A DNA stretch of 64,000 nt from Oceanicola sp. 502str15. GTDB lineage: Bacteria; Pseudomonadota; Alphaproteobacteria; Rhodobacterales; Rhodobacteraceae. Position numbers and translations under genes: made by a program. Positions 53,782 to 63,078 of the stretch are shown here, in pieces. Numbering within the stretch: position 1 is the first letter of the stretch; each line of letters opens with the position of its first letter. The DNA lies in assembly GCF_024105635.1 (NCBI RefSeq), contig NZ_WYDQ01000001.1, forward strand, positions 3,472,501 through 3,536,500, read 5' to 3'. Below the pieces are notes generated by a model. It saw only the letters and a list, made by a program, of their open reading frames with translations. It had not been told where the DNA came from and did not search any database.

Positions 53782-53801
53782 CCTGTGCACAGGCTGTACA
53801 C
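53782..53801. promoter_or_regulatory. Candidate operator upstream of lolA
   Basis: TGTGCAC (53784-53790) and TGTACAC (53795-53801) are two near-identical heptamers one helical turn apart, the first within a 12-bp palindrome CCTGTGCACAGG. This is the pattern of a dimeric repressor site. It is 190 bp before the lolA start on the minus strand. Not confirmed; no known regulator matches by memory. Confidence 0.35.
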
Positions 53802-53900
53802 ACCCCGTGCATACGCGAAACGGCCGAAACGTGGTTATCGCGGCGCACGGTGGGGCAGGGGGGTGTTGAGGATCGGGAATGCGCGATCGGTGGGGTTCTG

Positions 53901-53927
53901 CCACCCTGCGGAGCCTCCGCAGGGTGG
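53901..53927. repeat. 12-bp-arm hairpin after ftsK
   Basis: CCACCCTGCGGA (53901-53912) and TCCGCAGGGTGG (53916-53927) are exact reverse complements with only GCC as loop. It is 28 bp past the ftsK stop and resembles the palindromic repeats at 23.4 and 60.8 kb (shared CCACCCT/AGGGTGG). Confidence 0.6.
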
Positions 53928-53954
53928 GGGAGACACGCCCGTCGCGGGCGCAGC

Positions 53955-56804
53955 CTACTGCTGCTCGGGCACGAGGATTTCGCGCTTGCCGACGTGGTTG
54001 CTTGCGCCCACGAGGCCGTTTTCTTCCATCTGCTCCACGAGGCGGGCGGCCTTGTTGTAGCCGATGGCGAGCTTGCGCTGGATGTAGCTGGTGGAGCATT
54101 TGCGATCCTGGATCACGACCTGCACGGCCTGATCGTAGAGCGCGTCTTCGCCATCGGTGTTGCCGCCGAGGCCGAGCACCAGGTCGATGTCGGATTCCTT
54201 GTCGTCATCCGGGCCTTCGACCACGCCGCTCACGTATTCGGGGGAGCCGAAGCTCTTGAGGTGGTTCACCACCTCTTCAACCTCTTCATCCGAGCAGAAC
54301 GGCCCGTGGACGCGGGTGATGCGCCCGCCGCCGGCCATGTAGAGCATGTCGCCCATGCCCAGAAGCTGCTCGGCGCCCATTTCGCCGAGGATGGTGCGGC
54401 TGTCGATCTTGGAGGTCACCTGGAAGGAAATCCGGGTGGGGAAGTTGGCCTTGATGGTGCCGGTGATCACGTCGACCGAGGGGCGCTGGGTGGCCATGAT
54501 GAGGTGGATGCCAGAAGCACGGGCCATCTGGGCGAGGCGCTGGATGCAGGCCTCGATCTCCTTGCCGGCGACCATCATCAGGTCGGCCATCTCGTCGACG
54601 ATCACCACGATGAACGGCAGGGTCTCGGGCTTGAACTCCTCGGTCTCGAAGATCGGCTCGCCGGTGTCGTCGTCAAAGCCGGTCTGGATGGTGCGGGAGA
54701 ACATCTCGCCCTTGGAGAGCGTGTCGCGGACGCGGGCGTTGTAGCCCTCGATGTTGCGCACGCCCATCTTGGACATCTTGCGGTAGCGGTCTTCCATTTC
54801 GCCCACGACCCACTTGAGGGCGACCACGGCCTTTTTCGGGTCGGTCACGACCGGCGAGAGCAGGTGCGGGATGCCGTCATAGACGGAGAGTTCGAGCATT
54901 TTCGGGTCGATCATCACCATCCGCAGCTCCTCGGGCGGGAGCGTGTAGAGCAGCGAGAGGATCATGGTGTTGATGGCCACGGACTTGCCCGAGCCGGTGG
55001 TGCCGGCGATCAGCAGGTGGGGCATCTTGGCGAGGTTGGCCACGACCGGCTCGCCGCCGATGTCCTTGCCGAGCGCGAGGGGCAGGCGGTGGTTGCCGTC
55101 GCCGTAATCCTTGCCGGAGAGGATCTCGCGGAAGTTGACCATCTCGCGGCGCTCGTTGGGGAGTTCGATGCCGATGACCGAGCGGCCGGGCACGGTGGAG
55201 ACGCGGGCCGAGAGGGCCGACATGGAGCGCGCGATGTCGTCGGCCAGCCCGATCACGCGGGAGGCCTTGAGGCCGGGCGCGGGCTCGAGTTCGTACATCG
55301 TCACAACCGGGCCGGGGCGGACCGAGACGATCTCGCCGCGCACGCCGTAGTCGTCGAGCACGGATTCGAGCATCCGGGCGTTCTCTTCCAGCGCCTCGTC
55401 GGAGAGGTGGGTGCGGTCCACCGCCTGGGCGGGGGAGAGCAGCGAGAGCGGGGGCAGCTCGAAGCGGGCTTCCTCGGGGTCGAAGGCCAGCGCGGGCTGG
55501 GCCTCGGCCTGGGCGCGGCGCGAGGGCTGCGCCACCTTGCGGGGCGGATGCTGCACCACGGCGCGGGCCTCCTGCGGCACGGGCGCGGGCTCTGCCATGG
55601 CGGCGGGCGCGGCGGCCGGAGAGCGGGCGATGACGGGGGCGGCGGGCGCGTGGGAGACGGGCTCCATCACCTCGGCGTCGTCGTCGAGCATGGCCATGGG
55701 CGCGGGCGGAACGGCGCCCTTGGTGTTGAGCAGCAGCGGCTGCGGCTTGCGGGCGCGCACCACCGGCGGCTCGGCGGGCAGGCCGTTGGAGAGCACCGGG
55801 CGCACCGCGCCGCCGACGCGGGCGCGCTGGCGGATGGCATCGGAAATCCGGGCGCGGATGCGGTCGTCGGAGGGCTGCTCGGCGTCGTAATGGGCCTGCG
55901 GCTCGGGCTCGACCAGCTCGGGCTCGACGGGGCGGCGGACGAGGCCGGTGACGCTGGCCAGCAGGCCCTTGCGCTCGGGTGCGGCGGCGGCGTGCTCGGC
56001 CGGCTCGTCATCGCGCATCACCAGCGGGCGCGGGGTGAAGTCGTGCCGGGCGACCACGGGGGCGGCGGCCTCGGTCAGCAGCTCGGCTTCGGCGGCGGCC
56101 TCGCGCTTGGCGTCGCGGCGGGCCTTCACGGCCTGGGCCAGCGAGAGCGAGCCCTGCGCGCCCTTGCCCATCAGCTTCATCACGCCGGCGTAGAGCATGA
56201 TGACCCCGACCAGCAGGAAGCGGGTGAAGAGCTTGAGTTCGAGCCGGGTGGCGCCGAGGGCGAAGACCAGCATGGCCAGCGCCCCGAGGCCGAAGGGAAT
56301 GGCCAGCAGCTTGACGCCGAGGCCGGCGCCGAGGGGCAGGATGTTGAGCAGGGCGCCGAGCACGGTATCGCCGAACAGACCGCCGAGGCCGAAGCTGTGC
56401 ACCCAGTCGCCGCCGGGGGTGAGCATGGCGCCGTAGATCGCGGCCAGCGCCACGGCGATCGGGGCAAAGACCAGCCGGGACAGGGCACGGTCGGACCCGA
56501 GGTGGCGGGCAAAGCGCACGCCCCAGGCTGCAAGGATCACCGGGATCACCCAGGCCGCGTGGCCAACGATGATGAACAGCGGCCCGGCGATGGAGGCGCC
56601 GAAGCGGCCGAGGATGTTTTGCGCCGGGGCATCGGTGGCCGAGAGCCAGGAGGGATCGTCGGGGACGTAGGAGCCAAGCATCAGCGCCACCAGCAGACCG
56701 GCGGCGATGAGCCCGATGCCGATCATTTCCTTGCCGCGTTTCTCGATCGCCGCCTGCATGGCGGAGTCGAAGAGCGGGTCACGGTGTTTTGCCTGATATG
56801 CCAT
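53955..56804 (-). CDS. ftsK: DNA translocase FtsK
   Basis: 949 residues from ATG 56804, with GAGGAACACC upstream. Four N-terminal membrane helices (about 26-215), an Ala/Pro/Arg-rich linker (about 220-440), then the FtsK motor with Walker A GTTGSGKS (601-608), [17 protein letters not shown] (Walker B) and a C-terminal gamma domain ([21 protein letters not shown]) that reads KOPS. It pumps chromosome DNA at the septum during division. Between lolA and an aminotransferase gene; a repeat hairpin follows its stop. Confidence 0.95.
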   Translation of the reverse strand: MAYQAKHRDPLFDSAMQAAIEKRGKEMIGIGLIAAGLLVALMLGSYVPDDPSWLSATDAPAQNILGRFGASIAGPLFIIVGHAAWVIPVILAAWGVRFARHLGSDRALSRLVFAPIAVALAAIYGAMLTPGGDWVHSFGLGGLFGDTVLGALLNILPLGAGLGVKLLAIPFGLGALAMLVFALGATRLELKLFTRFLLVGVIMLYAGVMKLMGKGAQGSLSLAQAVKARRDAKREAAAEAELLTEAAAPVVARHDFTPRPLVMRDDEPAEHAAAAPERKGLLASVTGLVRRPVEPELVEPEPQAHYDAEQPSDDRIRARISDAIRQRARVGGAVRPVLSNGLPAEPPVVRARKPQPLLLNTKGAVPPAPMAMLDDDAEVMEPVSHAPAAPVIARSPAAAPAAMAEPAPVPQEARAVVQHPPRKVAQPSRRAQAEAQPALAFDPEEARFELPPLSLLSPAQAVDRTHLSDEALEENARMLESVLDDYGVRGEIVSVRPGPVVTMYELEPAPGLKASRVIGLADDIARSMSALSARVSTVPGRSVIGIELPNERREMVNFREILSGKDYGDGNHRLPLALGKDIGGEPVVANLAKMPHLLIAGTTGSGKSVAINTMILSLLYTLPPEELRMVMIDPKMLELSVYDGIPHLLSPVVTDPKKAVVALKWVVGEMEDRYRKMSKMGVRNIEGYNARVRDTLSKGEMFSRTIQTGFDDDTGEPIFETEEFKPETLPFIVVIVDEMADLMMVAGKEIEACIQRLAQMARASGIHLIMATQRPSVDVITGTIKANFPTRISFQVTSKIDSRTILGEMGAEQLLGMGDMLYMAGGGRITRVHGPFCSDEEVEEVVNHLKSFGSPEYVSGVVEGPDDDKESDIDLVLGLGGNTDGEDALYDQAVQVVIQDRKCSTSYIQRKLAIGYNKAARLVEQMEENGLVGASNHVGKREILVPEQQ

Positions 56805-56824
56805 GGTGTTCCTCGTCCTGTCCC

Positions 56825-58012
56825 TCAACCTGCGAGGCAGTCACGGAGCCTTGTCAGCCCGTCCTGCAGCTCGTCTGTATCTTTCGTTACCATCGCCACC
56901 CGGATGTATCCGGCGCCGGGGTTCACCCCCGCCACCTCGCGCCCGAGGTAGGCCCCGGGCAGCACCTTCACCCCGGTCTCGCGCCAGAGCTTCAGGGTGG
57001 CCTGCTCGCTGTCATCGACCTTCAGCCACAGGAAGAACCCGCCCTGGGGGGGCGTGTATTCTGGCCAGGCGGCAAAGATCTCGTCGGCGATTGCGTATTT
57101 GCGGGCGTAGAGCGCCCGGCTTTCCTCCACATGCGCCTCGTCGCACCAAGCCAACTCGGCCACCCGTTGCAGCGGCAGGGGCATCGGCGCACCGGCATAG
57201 GCGCGCAGGCGCTTGATCTCGGCCATGTTGGCCGGGCCGGAGGCGACGAAGCCCGAGCGCAGCCCGGGCAGGTTGGAGCGCTTGGAGAGCGAGTGGAAGG
57301 AGACGATCTTTTCGGGGTCCGCGCCCATTTCGGCGGCGACCTGCAACACGCCGGGGGGCGGGGCGTTGCGGTAGACCTCGGAGTAGCATTCATCGGCGAA
57401 GATGCGGAAGCCGTAGCCCTCGGCCATGCCGATCAGCTCGCGCCAGTAGAGCGCATCGGCCACCGCGCCCTGCGGGTTGGAGGGCGAGCAGAGGTAGGCG
57501 ATCTCGGCGCGGGCCAGCACGTCTTCGGGGAGCGAGGCGAAATCGGGCAGAAAGCCGGTTTCGGCGGTTGCGGGCACGAAGACCGGCTCGGCACCGGCGG
57601 CCACGGCGGCGACCGCGTAGACCTGGTAGAACGGGTTGGGGATGAGCACCGTGGGCGTGTCGCCGTTGGCGGCCCGCTCGGGGCAGAGCGCGAGGCAGGC
57701 GTTGAACAGCCCCTCGCGGGTGCCGTTGAGCGCCATCACCCGGGTTTCGGGGTCGAGCGACACGCCGTAGCGGCGCGAGATCCAGCCGGAGATCGCGGCC
57801 TTCAGCTCGGGCGTGCCTTCGTTGGGCGGGTATTTGGCAAATTCGTCAACGGTTTGCGCGACAACGGGCGCCACGAAGCCGGGCATGCCATGGCGCGGCT
57901 CGCCGATGGTCATGTCCACCACCTCCCCGCCCGGCTCGGTGCCGTGCAGGAGCTTCCGCAGGCGCGGAAAGGCGTAATCTGGCAGGTTCGAAAACCGCTC
58001 GGGTGTGTTCAT
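56825..58012 (-). CDS. Class I/II PLP-dependent aminotransferase (DapC-like)
   Basis: 395 residues. Fold type I: N179 in SPSNPQG, D207 in [12 protein letters not shown] lysine K244 in [12 protein letters not shown], and a C-terminal [10 protein letters not shown] with the substrate carboxylate arginine. The sequence is close to N-succinyldiaminopimelate aminotransferases, which would put it in lysine/DAP synthesis along with dapB (22.6 kb), but kynurenine or aspartate transaminases share the motifs. Its ftsK and amidase neighbours do not decide this. Confidence 0.85.
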   Translation of the reverse strand: MNTPERFSNLPDYAFPRLRKLLHGTEPGGEVVDMTIGEPRHGMPGFVAPVVAQTVDEFAKYPPNEGTPELKAAISGWISRRYGVSLDPETRVMALNGTREGLFNACLALCPERAANGDTPTVLIPNPFYQVYAVAAVAAGAEPVFVPATAETGFLPDFASLPEDVLARAEIAYLCSPSNPQGAVADALYWRELIGMAEGYGFRIFADECYSEVYRNAPPPGVLQVAAEMGADPEKIVSFHSLSKRSNLPGLRSGFVASGPANMAEIKRLRAYAGAPMPLPLQRVAELAWCDEAHVEESRALYARKYAIADEIFAAWPEYTPPQGGFFLWLKVDDSEQATLKLWRETGVKVLPGAYLGREVAGVNPGAGYIRVAMVTKDTDELQDGLTRLRDCLAG

Positions 58013-58171
58013 CTTGTTTGTACGTTGCTGCCTCGGGTGCAGGGTCTTTGCCCCGCTTTTGCAGGCAGGATAGGCCGCGGGCCGGGGGCGCGTCCAGAGG
58101 AACCGTTGCAGATCGGTCCCTGTCGGGCGCGAATTGTGGCATTTGAGTCAACGTGTTGCGAATGGCCGTAG

Positions 58172-58189
58172 GTCGGGACTTGTCCCGAC
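58172..58189. repeat. Palindromic repeat after the amidase (GGGACTTGTCCC core)
   Basis: GTCGGGA (58172-58178) and TCCCGAC (58183-58189) with a CTTG loop, 13 bp past the amidase stop on the minus strand. The core differs by one base from the 32.4-kb palindrome, so both may belong to one family of dispersed elements. Confidence 0.5.
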
Positions 58190-58201
58190 GCCCGGAACGG
58201 C

Positions 58202-59527
58202 TCAGGCCAGCGCCCGTTCTGCCGCCGCTCCGAGCCGCAGCAGCCGCGCCTCGCCCATGGGTTGTCCCATCAGCATGATGCCGGTGGAAGGCAGGCCGGT
58301 GGGCAGGGTGAGGGCGGGCAGGTTCATCAGGTTGCCGATGCGGGTGTTGCGCAGGGCAAGCAGATTCTGCTCGGTGAAATGGGCTTCGTCGGCCAGCAGG
58401 GCCGCCTGTTTGGGCGGCAGGTTGGCGACCGAGGGGATGAGCACGGCGTCATGGCCCGCCGTGGCCGCGGCCCATGCGGCGCGATGGCGGCGCAGCGCCT
58501 GCCATGCGGCGATGTTCTCGCGCGCCAGCACCTCGCGCCCGCCCCGGAAGCGGGCCAGCACGGGGGGATACATCTTTTCGGGCGCGGCCTCGATCTCGGC
58601 CTCCCATGTGGCATAGGCCTCGGGCGCATAGAGCGGCCCGGCCAGCGCCATGGCCTCTGCCACCTCAGGCACGGCGCGGCGCGACACCAGCGCTCCGGCG
58701 GCCTGCAACCGCTCGACGGCGCTGTTGAACCCGGCCTCGACCGGGCCTGCCAGCCCGTCGAGCGCGACGGTTTGCAGCACCATGAAGCGCGCGCCCTTCA
58801 GCGTTGCCCCGCGCAGGTCGGCGGCGCGGCCTGCCTCCATCACCGCCAGCAGTTCGGCGGCGTCTTCGACGGTGCGGGTGAGCGGGCCGATGGTGTCGAA
58901 GCTGGCGCAGAGCGGCACGGTGCCCTCCACGGGCAGGCGGCCGAGGGTGGTTTTCAGCCCCACGAGGTCGTTCCAGGCGGCGGGGGTGCGCACCGAGCCG
59001 CCGGTGTCCGAGCCGATGCCCGCCGCCGCCAGCCCGAAGGCCACCGAGGTTGCCGCGCCCGAGGAGGAGCCGCCCGAAACCGCCTCGTGGTCGTTCACGC
59101 AGGGCGGCGAGGCGGTGACGGGGTTGAGCCCGAGGCCGGAGAAGGCCAGCTCTGTCTGGTGGGTCTTGCCGAGGCAGACCAGCCCGGCGGCGGAAGCACG
59201 AGCGAGCACGAGGGCATCGCGCGTGGGTGTGCGCCCTTCGAGCAGCCGCGAGCCGCTTTCGGTGGCAACGCCTGCGGTGTCGAACAGGTCTTTCCACGAG
59301 ATCGGCACGCCATCGAGCAGCCCGCGCCGGGTGGCGGCCTTGGCGCGGGCCTCCGCCGCCTCGGCCTCGGCCAGCGCGCGGGCGCGGGTGGTGCGGGCGT
59401 AGATGCGGGGGCCGAAGGCATGGGTGTCGATTGCCGCCAGCATCGCCTCGGTCAGCTCGCGCGGTGAAATCTCGCCGCGCCCGATGGCCCGCCCGAGGTC
59501 CGATGCCGATTTGCCCTGCCAGTTCAT
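58202..59527 (-). CDS. Amidase-signature family amidase
   Basis: 441 residues. Ser-cisSer-Lys triad visible: K79 (WKDLFD), a Gly/Ser loop SGGSSSGAA (151-159) and nucleophile S178 in GSDTGGSVRTP. Hydrolyses an amide; the substrate is not specific enough to name and GatA can be ruled out because the gene is alone and short of the tRNA-binding pieces. Located between the aminotransferase and a divergent UbiH-like gene (80 bp apart). Start is the first ATG MNWQGKSASDLG. Confidence 0.92.
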   Translation of the reverse strand: MNWQGKSASDLGRAIGRGEISPRELTEAMLAAIDTHAFGPRIYARTTRARALAEAEAAEARAKAATRRGLLDGVPISWKDLFDTAGVATESGSRLLEGRTPTRDALVLARASAAGLVCLGKTHQTELAFSGLGLNPVTASPPCVNDHEAVSGGSSSGAATSVAFGLAAAGIGSDTGGSVRTPAAWNDLVGLKTTLGRLPVEGTVPLCASFDTIGPLTRTVEDAAELLAVMEAGRAADLRGATLKGARFMVLQTVALDGLAGPVEAGFNSAVERLQAAGALVSRRAVPEVAEAMALAGPLYAPEAYATWEAEIEAAPEKMYPPVLARFRGGREVLARENIAAWQALRRHRAAWAAATAGHDAVLIPSVANLPPKQAALLADEAHFTEQNLLALRNTRIGNLMNLPALTLPTGLPSTGIMLMGQPMGEARLLRLGAAAERALA

Positions 59528-59607
59528 ATGCGTCTCCCGTGTTTGCGGCGACGGTAGCGACGCCGCGCCCCATGGACAATCCCGCCCGGCGGGCCATAGT
59601 CCGGCGC

Positions 59608-60831
59608 ATGTTTGATGCCGATGTGATCATTGCAGGCGGGGCGCTCACCGGGGCGTCGCTGGCGCTGGCCCTTGCACGGGGCGGGGCGCGGGTGGTGGTG
59701 GTGGATCGCCAGCCCGCGGGCGCGCAGGTGGCGGCCGATTTCGACGGGCGGTCCTATGCGCTGGCGCTGGCCTCGCAGCGGCTGCTCAGGGCGCTGGGTG
59801 TCTGGGACGCCGTGGCAGACAAGGCGCAGCCGATCCTGCATGTGAAAACCGGTGATGGCCGCGCGGGTGAGGGTGTGCTGGGCGGCTTGCTGCACCTCGA
59901 TGCGGGCGAGATCGACGAAGGCCCGATGGGCTACATGCTGGAAGACCGCCACCTGCGGCCCGCGCTGATGGCGGCGCTGGCAGAGGCCGAAGGCGTGGAG
60001 CTGCTGGCGGGCGAGGAGATCGTGGCGCAGGCGGTGGCACCGGGGCATGTGGCGGTGACGCTGGGCTCGGGCCGGGTGCTGAAGGCGGCGCTGCTGGCCG
60101 GGGCCGACGGGCGCGGCTCGCCCACGGCGCGGCGGGCCGGGATTGCGCGGCGCGACAGTGATTATGGCCAGACCGCGCTGACCTGCGCCGTGGCCCATGA
60201 AAAGCCCCATGGCGGGGTGGCGCATCAGTTCTTCATGCCGACCGGGCCGCTCGCGATTTTGCCGCTGCCGGGGGAGCGGAGCTCGATTGTCTGGTCGGAA
60301 CGGCGGGACCGGGCCGAGGACTTGGCGAAGGCGAGCGATGAGGCGTTTCTGGAGGCGCTGCGGCCGGTGTTTGGCGACTTTCTTGGCGAGATCCGGCTGG
60401 AGGGGGTGCGCTTTGCCTATCCGCTCACCCTCACCGTGGCCGAGCGCATCGTGGCCGAGCGGGTGGCGCTGGTGGGCGATGCGGCGCAGGGGATTCATCC
60501 GATTGCCGGGCAGGGGCTGAACCAGGGGCTGCGCGATGTGGCGACGCTGGCCGAGGTTGTGACCGAGGCGCGGCGGCGCGGCGAAGACCCGGGCGCGGCG
60601 CTGGTGCTGGAGCGGCACCGGCAGTGGCGCAGCTTTGACCGCACCGCGCTGACGCTGGCGACCGATGGCTTCAACCGGCTGTTTTCGAACGACAATCCGC
60701 TGCTGCGCGCAGCACGGGACCTGGGCGTTTCGGCGGTGGCGGCGGTGCCGGAGCTGCGGCAGCGGTTCATCCGCGAGGCGGCGGGGCTGACCGGGGACTT
60801 GCCGCGGCTGTTGCAGGGGAAGGCGCTTTAA
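59608..60831 (+). CDS. UbiH/Coq6-type FAD-dependent hydroxylase
   Basis: 407 residues from ATG 59608 (an in-frame ATG at 59571 would add 12 residues with no fold role). FAD motif AGGALTGASLALAL near 9-22, the DG-type DGRSYALAL and the GD motif ALVGDAAQGIHPIAGQGLNQGL. Class A aromatic hydroxylase of the UbiH/UbiF/UbiL group, which adds hydroxyls to the ubiquinone ring at the membrane. Which ring position cannot be read from the motifs. Downstream are inverted 22-bp repeats. Confidence 0.9.
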   Translation: MFDADVIIAGGALTGASLALALARGGARVVVVDRQPAGAQVAADFDGRSYALALASQRLLRALGVWDAVADKAQPILHVKTGDGRAGEGVLGGLLHLDAGEIDEGPMGYMLEDRHLRPALMAALAEAEGVELLAGEEIVAQAVAPGHVAVTLGSGRVLKAALLAGADGRGSPTARRAGIARRDSDYGQTALTCAVAHEKPHGGVAHQFFMPTGPLAILPLPGERSSIVWSERRDRAEDLAKASDEAFLEALRPVFGDFLGEIRLEGVRFAYPLTLTVAERIVAERVALVGDAAQGIHPIAGQGLNQGLRDVATLAEVVTEARRRGEDPGAALVLERHRQWRSFDRTALTLATDGFNRLFSNDNPLLRAARDLGVSAVAAVPELRQRFIREAAGLTGDLPRLLQGKAL

Positions 60832-60844
60832 GCGCGTGCAGGGT

Positions 60845-60914
60845 GGTGGGTTGGCACCCACCCTACATCCCGCAGGGCGGCTGGAGTGATCCGTAGGGTG
60901 GGTGCCAACCCACC
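60845..60914. repeat. Perfect inverted 22-bp repeats
   Basis: Copy 1 at 60845-60866 and copy 2 at 60893-60914 (GTAGGGTGGGTGCCAACCCACC) are exact reverse complements, 26 bp apart. Each copy is also nearly self-complementary and could fold alone. They lie between the convergent UbiH-like (+) and Trm112-like (-) genes. The same word, shortened, occurs at 23.4 kb. Confidence 0.75.
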
Positions 60915-60920
60915 GATCGC

Positions 60921-61130
60921 TCACTCGTCCAGTTTGCGGGCCTCGTCGACCAGCATGATCGGGATGCCGTCGCGGATCGGGAAGGCGAGGCGGGCGCGTT
61001 CGGAGATCAGCTCTCCGGCCTCGGCGTCATAGCGCAGCACGCCCTGGGTCTCGGGGCAGACCAGCGCCTCGAGCACGTGGCGCTCGACGCCGGAATGGGC
61101 GGCGGGCACCTCGGTTTCGCCGGCGCTCAT
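60921..61130 (-). CDS. Trm112-like small protein
   Basis: 69 residues from ATG 61130, whose start overlaps the LON-domain stop by 4 bp. Trm112/YcaR fold pattern: [21 protein letters not shown], then [26 protein letters not shown]. Trm112 proteins activate or stabilise methyltransferases and normally bind zinc through four cysteines; only one cysteine is present here (C26), so a bound zinc is doubtful. Cytosolic. Its operon with a LON-domain protein and YbbN looks like a protein-quality unit. Confidence 0.82.
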   Translation of the reverse strand: MSAGETEVPAAHSGVERHVLEALVCPETQGVLRYDAEAGELISERARLAFPIRDGIPIMLVDEARKLDE

Positions 61131-61789
61131 TGTATCCGCTCCTCGCCGTCTTCGCCGCTGCGCAGGGCGAACTCGATCAGCGTGACCAGCGTTTCGCGGC
61201 GGGTTTCCAGCGAGGGCGCTTCCAGCAGCGCCTGCTTGTCCTCCACCTCGAAGGGACAGAGCATGGAGAGCGAGTTGATCAGCAGCTCGTCGTCGGCCTC
61301 CTCCAGGCTTTCCCAATCGGTCGACAGGCCCTGAGCCTCGAAATACTTGCAGAGCTGGGGCATGAAGGCTTCGCGGTCGAAGCCTCTGTCGTGCTCGGGT
61401 TTGCCAAGGTCGCGGTCGAAGCCCTTCCAGCAGGGTTTGACCTTGCGGTAGGGGGTAAACCCTTCAAGATCCTCCTGAATCCGGAAGCGCGAGATGCCGG
61501 TGAGGGTGACCATGTAACGGCCATCCTCGGTTTCGGAAAACCCGGTGAGCCGCCCGGCGCAACCGATCTTCTGCAACCGGCCCGGGCCGCAGCCGCAGCC
61601 CTTGGGGGCTTCGCAGGGCTGGACCATGCCGATCAGCCGGCCCGGTGTCTTGAGCGCATCGTCGAGCATCGCAAGGTAGCGCGGTTCGAAGATGTGCAGC
61701 GGCAGCCGGGCGCGCGGCAGGAGCAGCGCCCCGGGCAGGGGGAAGACCGGGATGGTCTGGGGAAGATCGCCTGTGTGCATCATGGCCAT
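61127..61789 (-). CDS. LON-substrate-binding domain protein
   Basis: 220 residues starting [10 protein letters not shown]. The whole length is the Lon N-terminal domain: [51 protein letters not shown] and LTGISRFRI. Several cysteines (CGCG) may bind metal. No protease domain, so it likely works as a substrate-binding or adaptor protein. It overlaps the Trm112-like gene by 4 bp and begins 21 bp after the YbbN stop. Confidence 0.9.
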   Translation of the reverse strand: MAMMHTGDLPQTIPVFPLPGALLLPRARLPLHIFEPRYLAMLDDALKTPGRLIGMVQPCEAPKGCGCGPGRLQKIGCAGRLTGFSETEDGRYMVTLTGISRFRIQEDLEGFTPYRKVKPCWKGFDRDLGKPEHDRGFDREAFMPQLCKYFEAQGLSTDWESLEEADDELLINSLSMLCPFEVEDKQALLEAPSLETRRETLVTLIEFALRSGEDGEERIQ

Positions 61790-61809
61790 GAGGTAGGCCG
61801 CGCCGCCCG

Positions 61810-62727
61810 TCAGGCAAATATCATCGAGGAGAGTTTACGACGCCCGGCCAGCACCACCGGATCCTGCGGCTTGAGCGCGTCGAAGATGGTGAAGAGCTGG
61901 GCCTTGGCGGCGCCCTCGTTCCACTCGCGGTCGCGGCGGAAGAGTTCGAGAAGCTGGGCCACGGCGCCCTCGCTGTCGCCGGCCGCCTGGAGGGCGGTGG
62001 CGAGGTCGAAGCGGGCCTGGTGATTGTCGGGGTCGGCCTCGACGGCGGCGGTCAGCTCGGCGAGGGGGCCTGCGTTCTCGGCCTGTTTCAGCAGTTCGAT
62101 CTGGGCGCGGGCGGCCTCCAGCTCGGCATTGCCGGCAAGCGAGGCGGGGGCATTGGTCAGCAGCGCCTCGGCCTGCTCGGCCTGACCGGCGGCGAGGTAG
62201 GCGCGGATCAGCCCGCCGTAGGCCTGCGGGTTCTCGGCCTCTTCCTCGAGCACGCCGGCGAAGACCTCGGCGGCATCGGCAGCGGCGCCCTCTTCAAGCA
62301 TCTCCTCGGCGGCGGCGATGGCATCGGCCAGCCCGCCATCGGCCTCGGGGCCCATGGCGGCGATCTTCTCGACGAATTCCTTCAGCTGGCTCTCGGGCAG
62401 CGCGCCCTGAAAGCCATCGACCGGCTGGCCCTGCCAGAAGGCGTAGACCGTGGGGATCGACTGGATGCGGAGCTGCCCGGCGATGGCCTGGTTCCGGTCG
62501 ACATCGACCTTGGCCATCTTCACCCGGCCCTTCTGCGCCGCGACGGCGGCTTCGAGCTGGGGGCCGAGGGTCTTGCAGGGGCCGCACCAGGTGGCCCAGA
62601 AATCGACGATCACCGGCACCTCTTGCGAGGCCTCGATGACCTCTTTCATGAAGTCGGCTTCGTTCACGTCCTTGATTAGATCGTCTGCCGCGGGGGCTTC
62701 GGTGTTGCCTTGGCCGAGTTCGAGCAT
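61810..62727 (-). CDS. ybbN: Thioredoxin-TPR co-chaperone (YbbN/CnoX-like)
   Basis: 305 residues from ATG 62727, which has GGAGACC before it. Thioredoxin domain about 20-125 with redox motif WCGPC (47-51), so unlike the Escherichia coli redox-inert version (SxxC) this one can be redox-active. Helical tetratricopeptide-like repeats (about 130-300, AAEEMLEEGAAADAAEVFAGVL) follow. CnoX protects proteins from oxidation and hands them to DnaK/GroEL. Leads the operon with LON-domain and Trm112-like genes. Confidence 0.93.
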   Translation of the reverse strand: MLELGQGNTEAPAADDLIKDVNEADFMKEVIEASQEVPVIVDFWATWCGPCKTLGPQLEAAVAAQKGRVKMAKVDVDRNQAIAGQLRIQSIPTVYAFWQGQPVDGFQGALPESQLKEFVEKIAAMGPEADGGLADAIAAAEEMLEEGAAADAAEVFAGVLEEEAENPQAYGGLIRAYLAAGQAEQAEALLTNAPASLAGNAELEAARAQIELLKQAENAGPLAELTAAVEADPDNHQARFDLATALQAAGDSEGAVAQLLELFRRDREWNEGAAKAQLFTIFDALKPQDPVVLAGRRKLSSMIFA

Positions 62728-62766
62728 TGGGGTCTCCATTCGCTGTTGCCCGGGTAGATGGAGCAC

Positions 62767-63078
62767 TCAGCCCTTGTTTGCAAGGGCACCGGGCAGAGGA
62801 AGGCAGCCCGTCAGCCCGGCGGGCAGCACCAGAAGCGCCCCGGCGCGGTAGAGGCGGGCGGCGAAATCGGGCTGCTTGCTCTTGAGGGTCAGGCTCACCC
62901 GGTTCTGGCTGACAATCGCCGCATCCCCGGGCAGCGCGGCCAGAAAGCCGGGGCCGGGCAGCAGCACCACCGCCGCGGGCGCGGCGTCGGAAAAGCGCAT
63001 GACGAGGGCCATCACTGCCACCCATGCGACCAGCAGCAGGGGCAAGGCGAGGGCGAGGCGCTTAATAATCGTGGACAT
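62767..63078 (-). CDS. Small membrane-anchored protein, unknown
   Basis: 103 residues from ATG 63078. An N-terminal membrane helix (MSTIIKRLALALPLLLVAWV, about 8-24) precedes a short domain (VVLLPGPGFLAALPGDAAI, NRVSLTLKSKQPDFAARL). No known domain. The first 17 bp overlap the 3' end of the next unrecognised gene, so the two are probably translated together. It is 39 bp before ybbN on the minus strand. Possibly an accessory subunit of that larger protein. Confidence 0.6.
   Translation of the reverse strand: MSTIIKRLALALPLLLVAWVAVMALVMRFSDAAPAAVVLLPGPGFLAALPGDAAIVSQNRVSLTLKSKQPDFAARLYRAGALLVLPAGLTGCLPLPGALANKG

Larger units (their letters stand above)
53593..53954. other. Gap between lolA and ftsK with palindromes
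   Basis: 362 bp between two minus-strand genes; no credible ORF. It contains a 12-bp perfect palindrome CCTGTGCACAGG (53782-53793), whose TGTGCAC recurs as TGTACAC 11 bp later, and a hairpin of 12-bp arms (53901-53912/53916-53927). It should include the promoter for lolA and the 3' region of ftsK. Confidence 0.5.

Noticed and set aside
53652..56951. A very long open frame (over 1000 codons) on the plus strand opposite ftsK
   Set aside because: It is the antisense shadow of ftsK; its His/Gly/Asp-rich translation has no family pattern. GC-rich third positions leave long open antisense frames.
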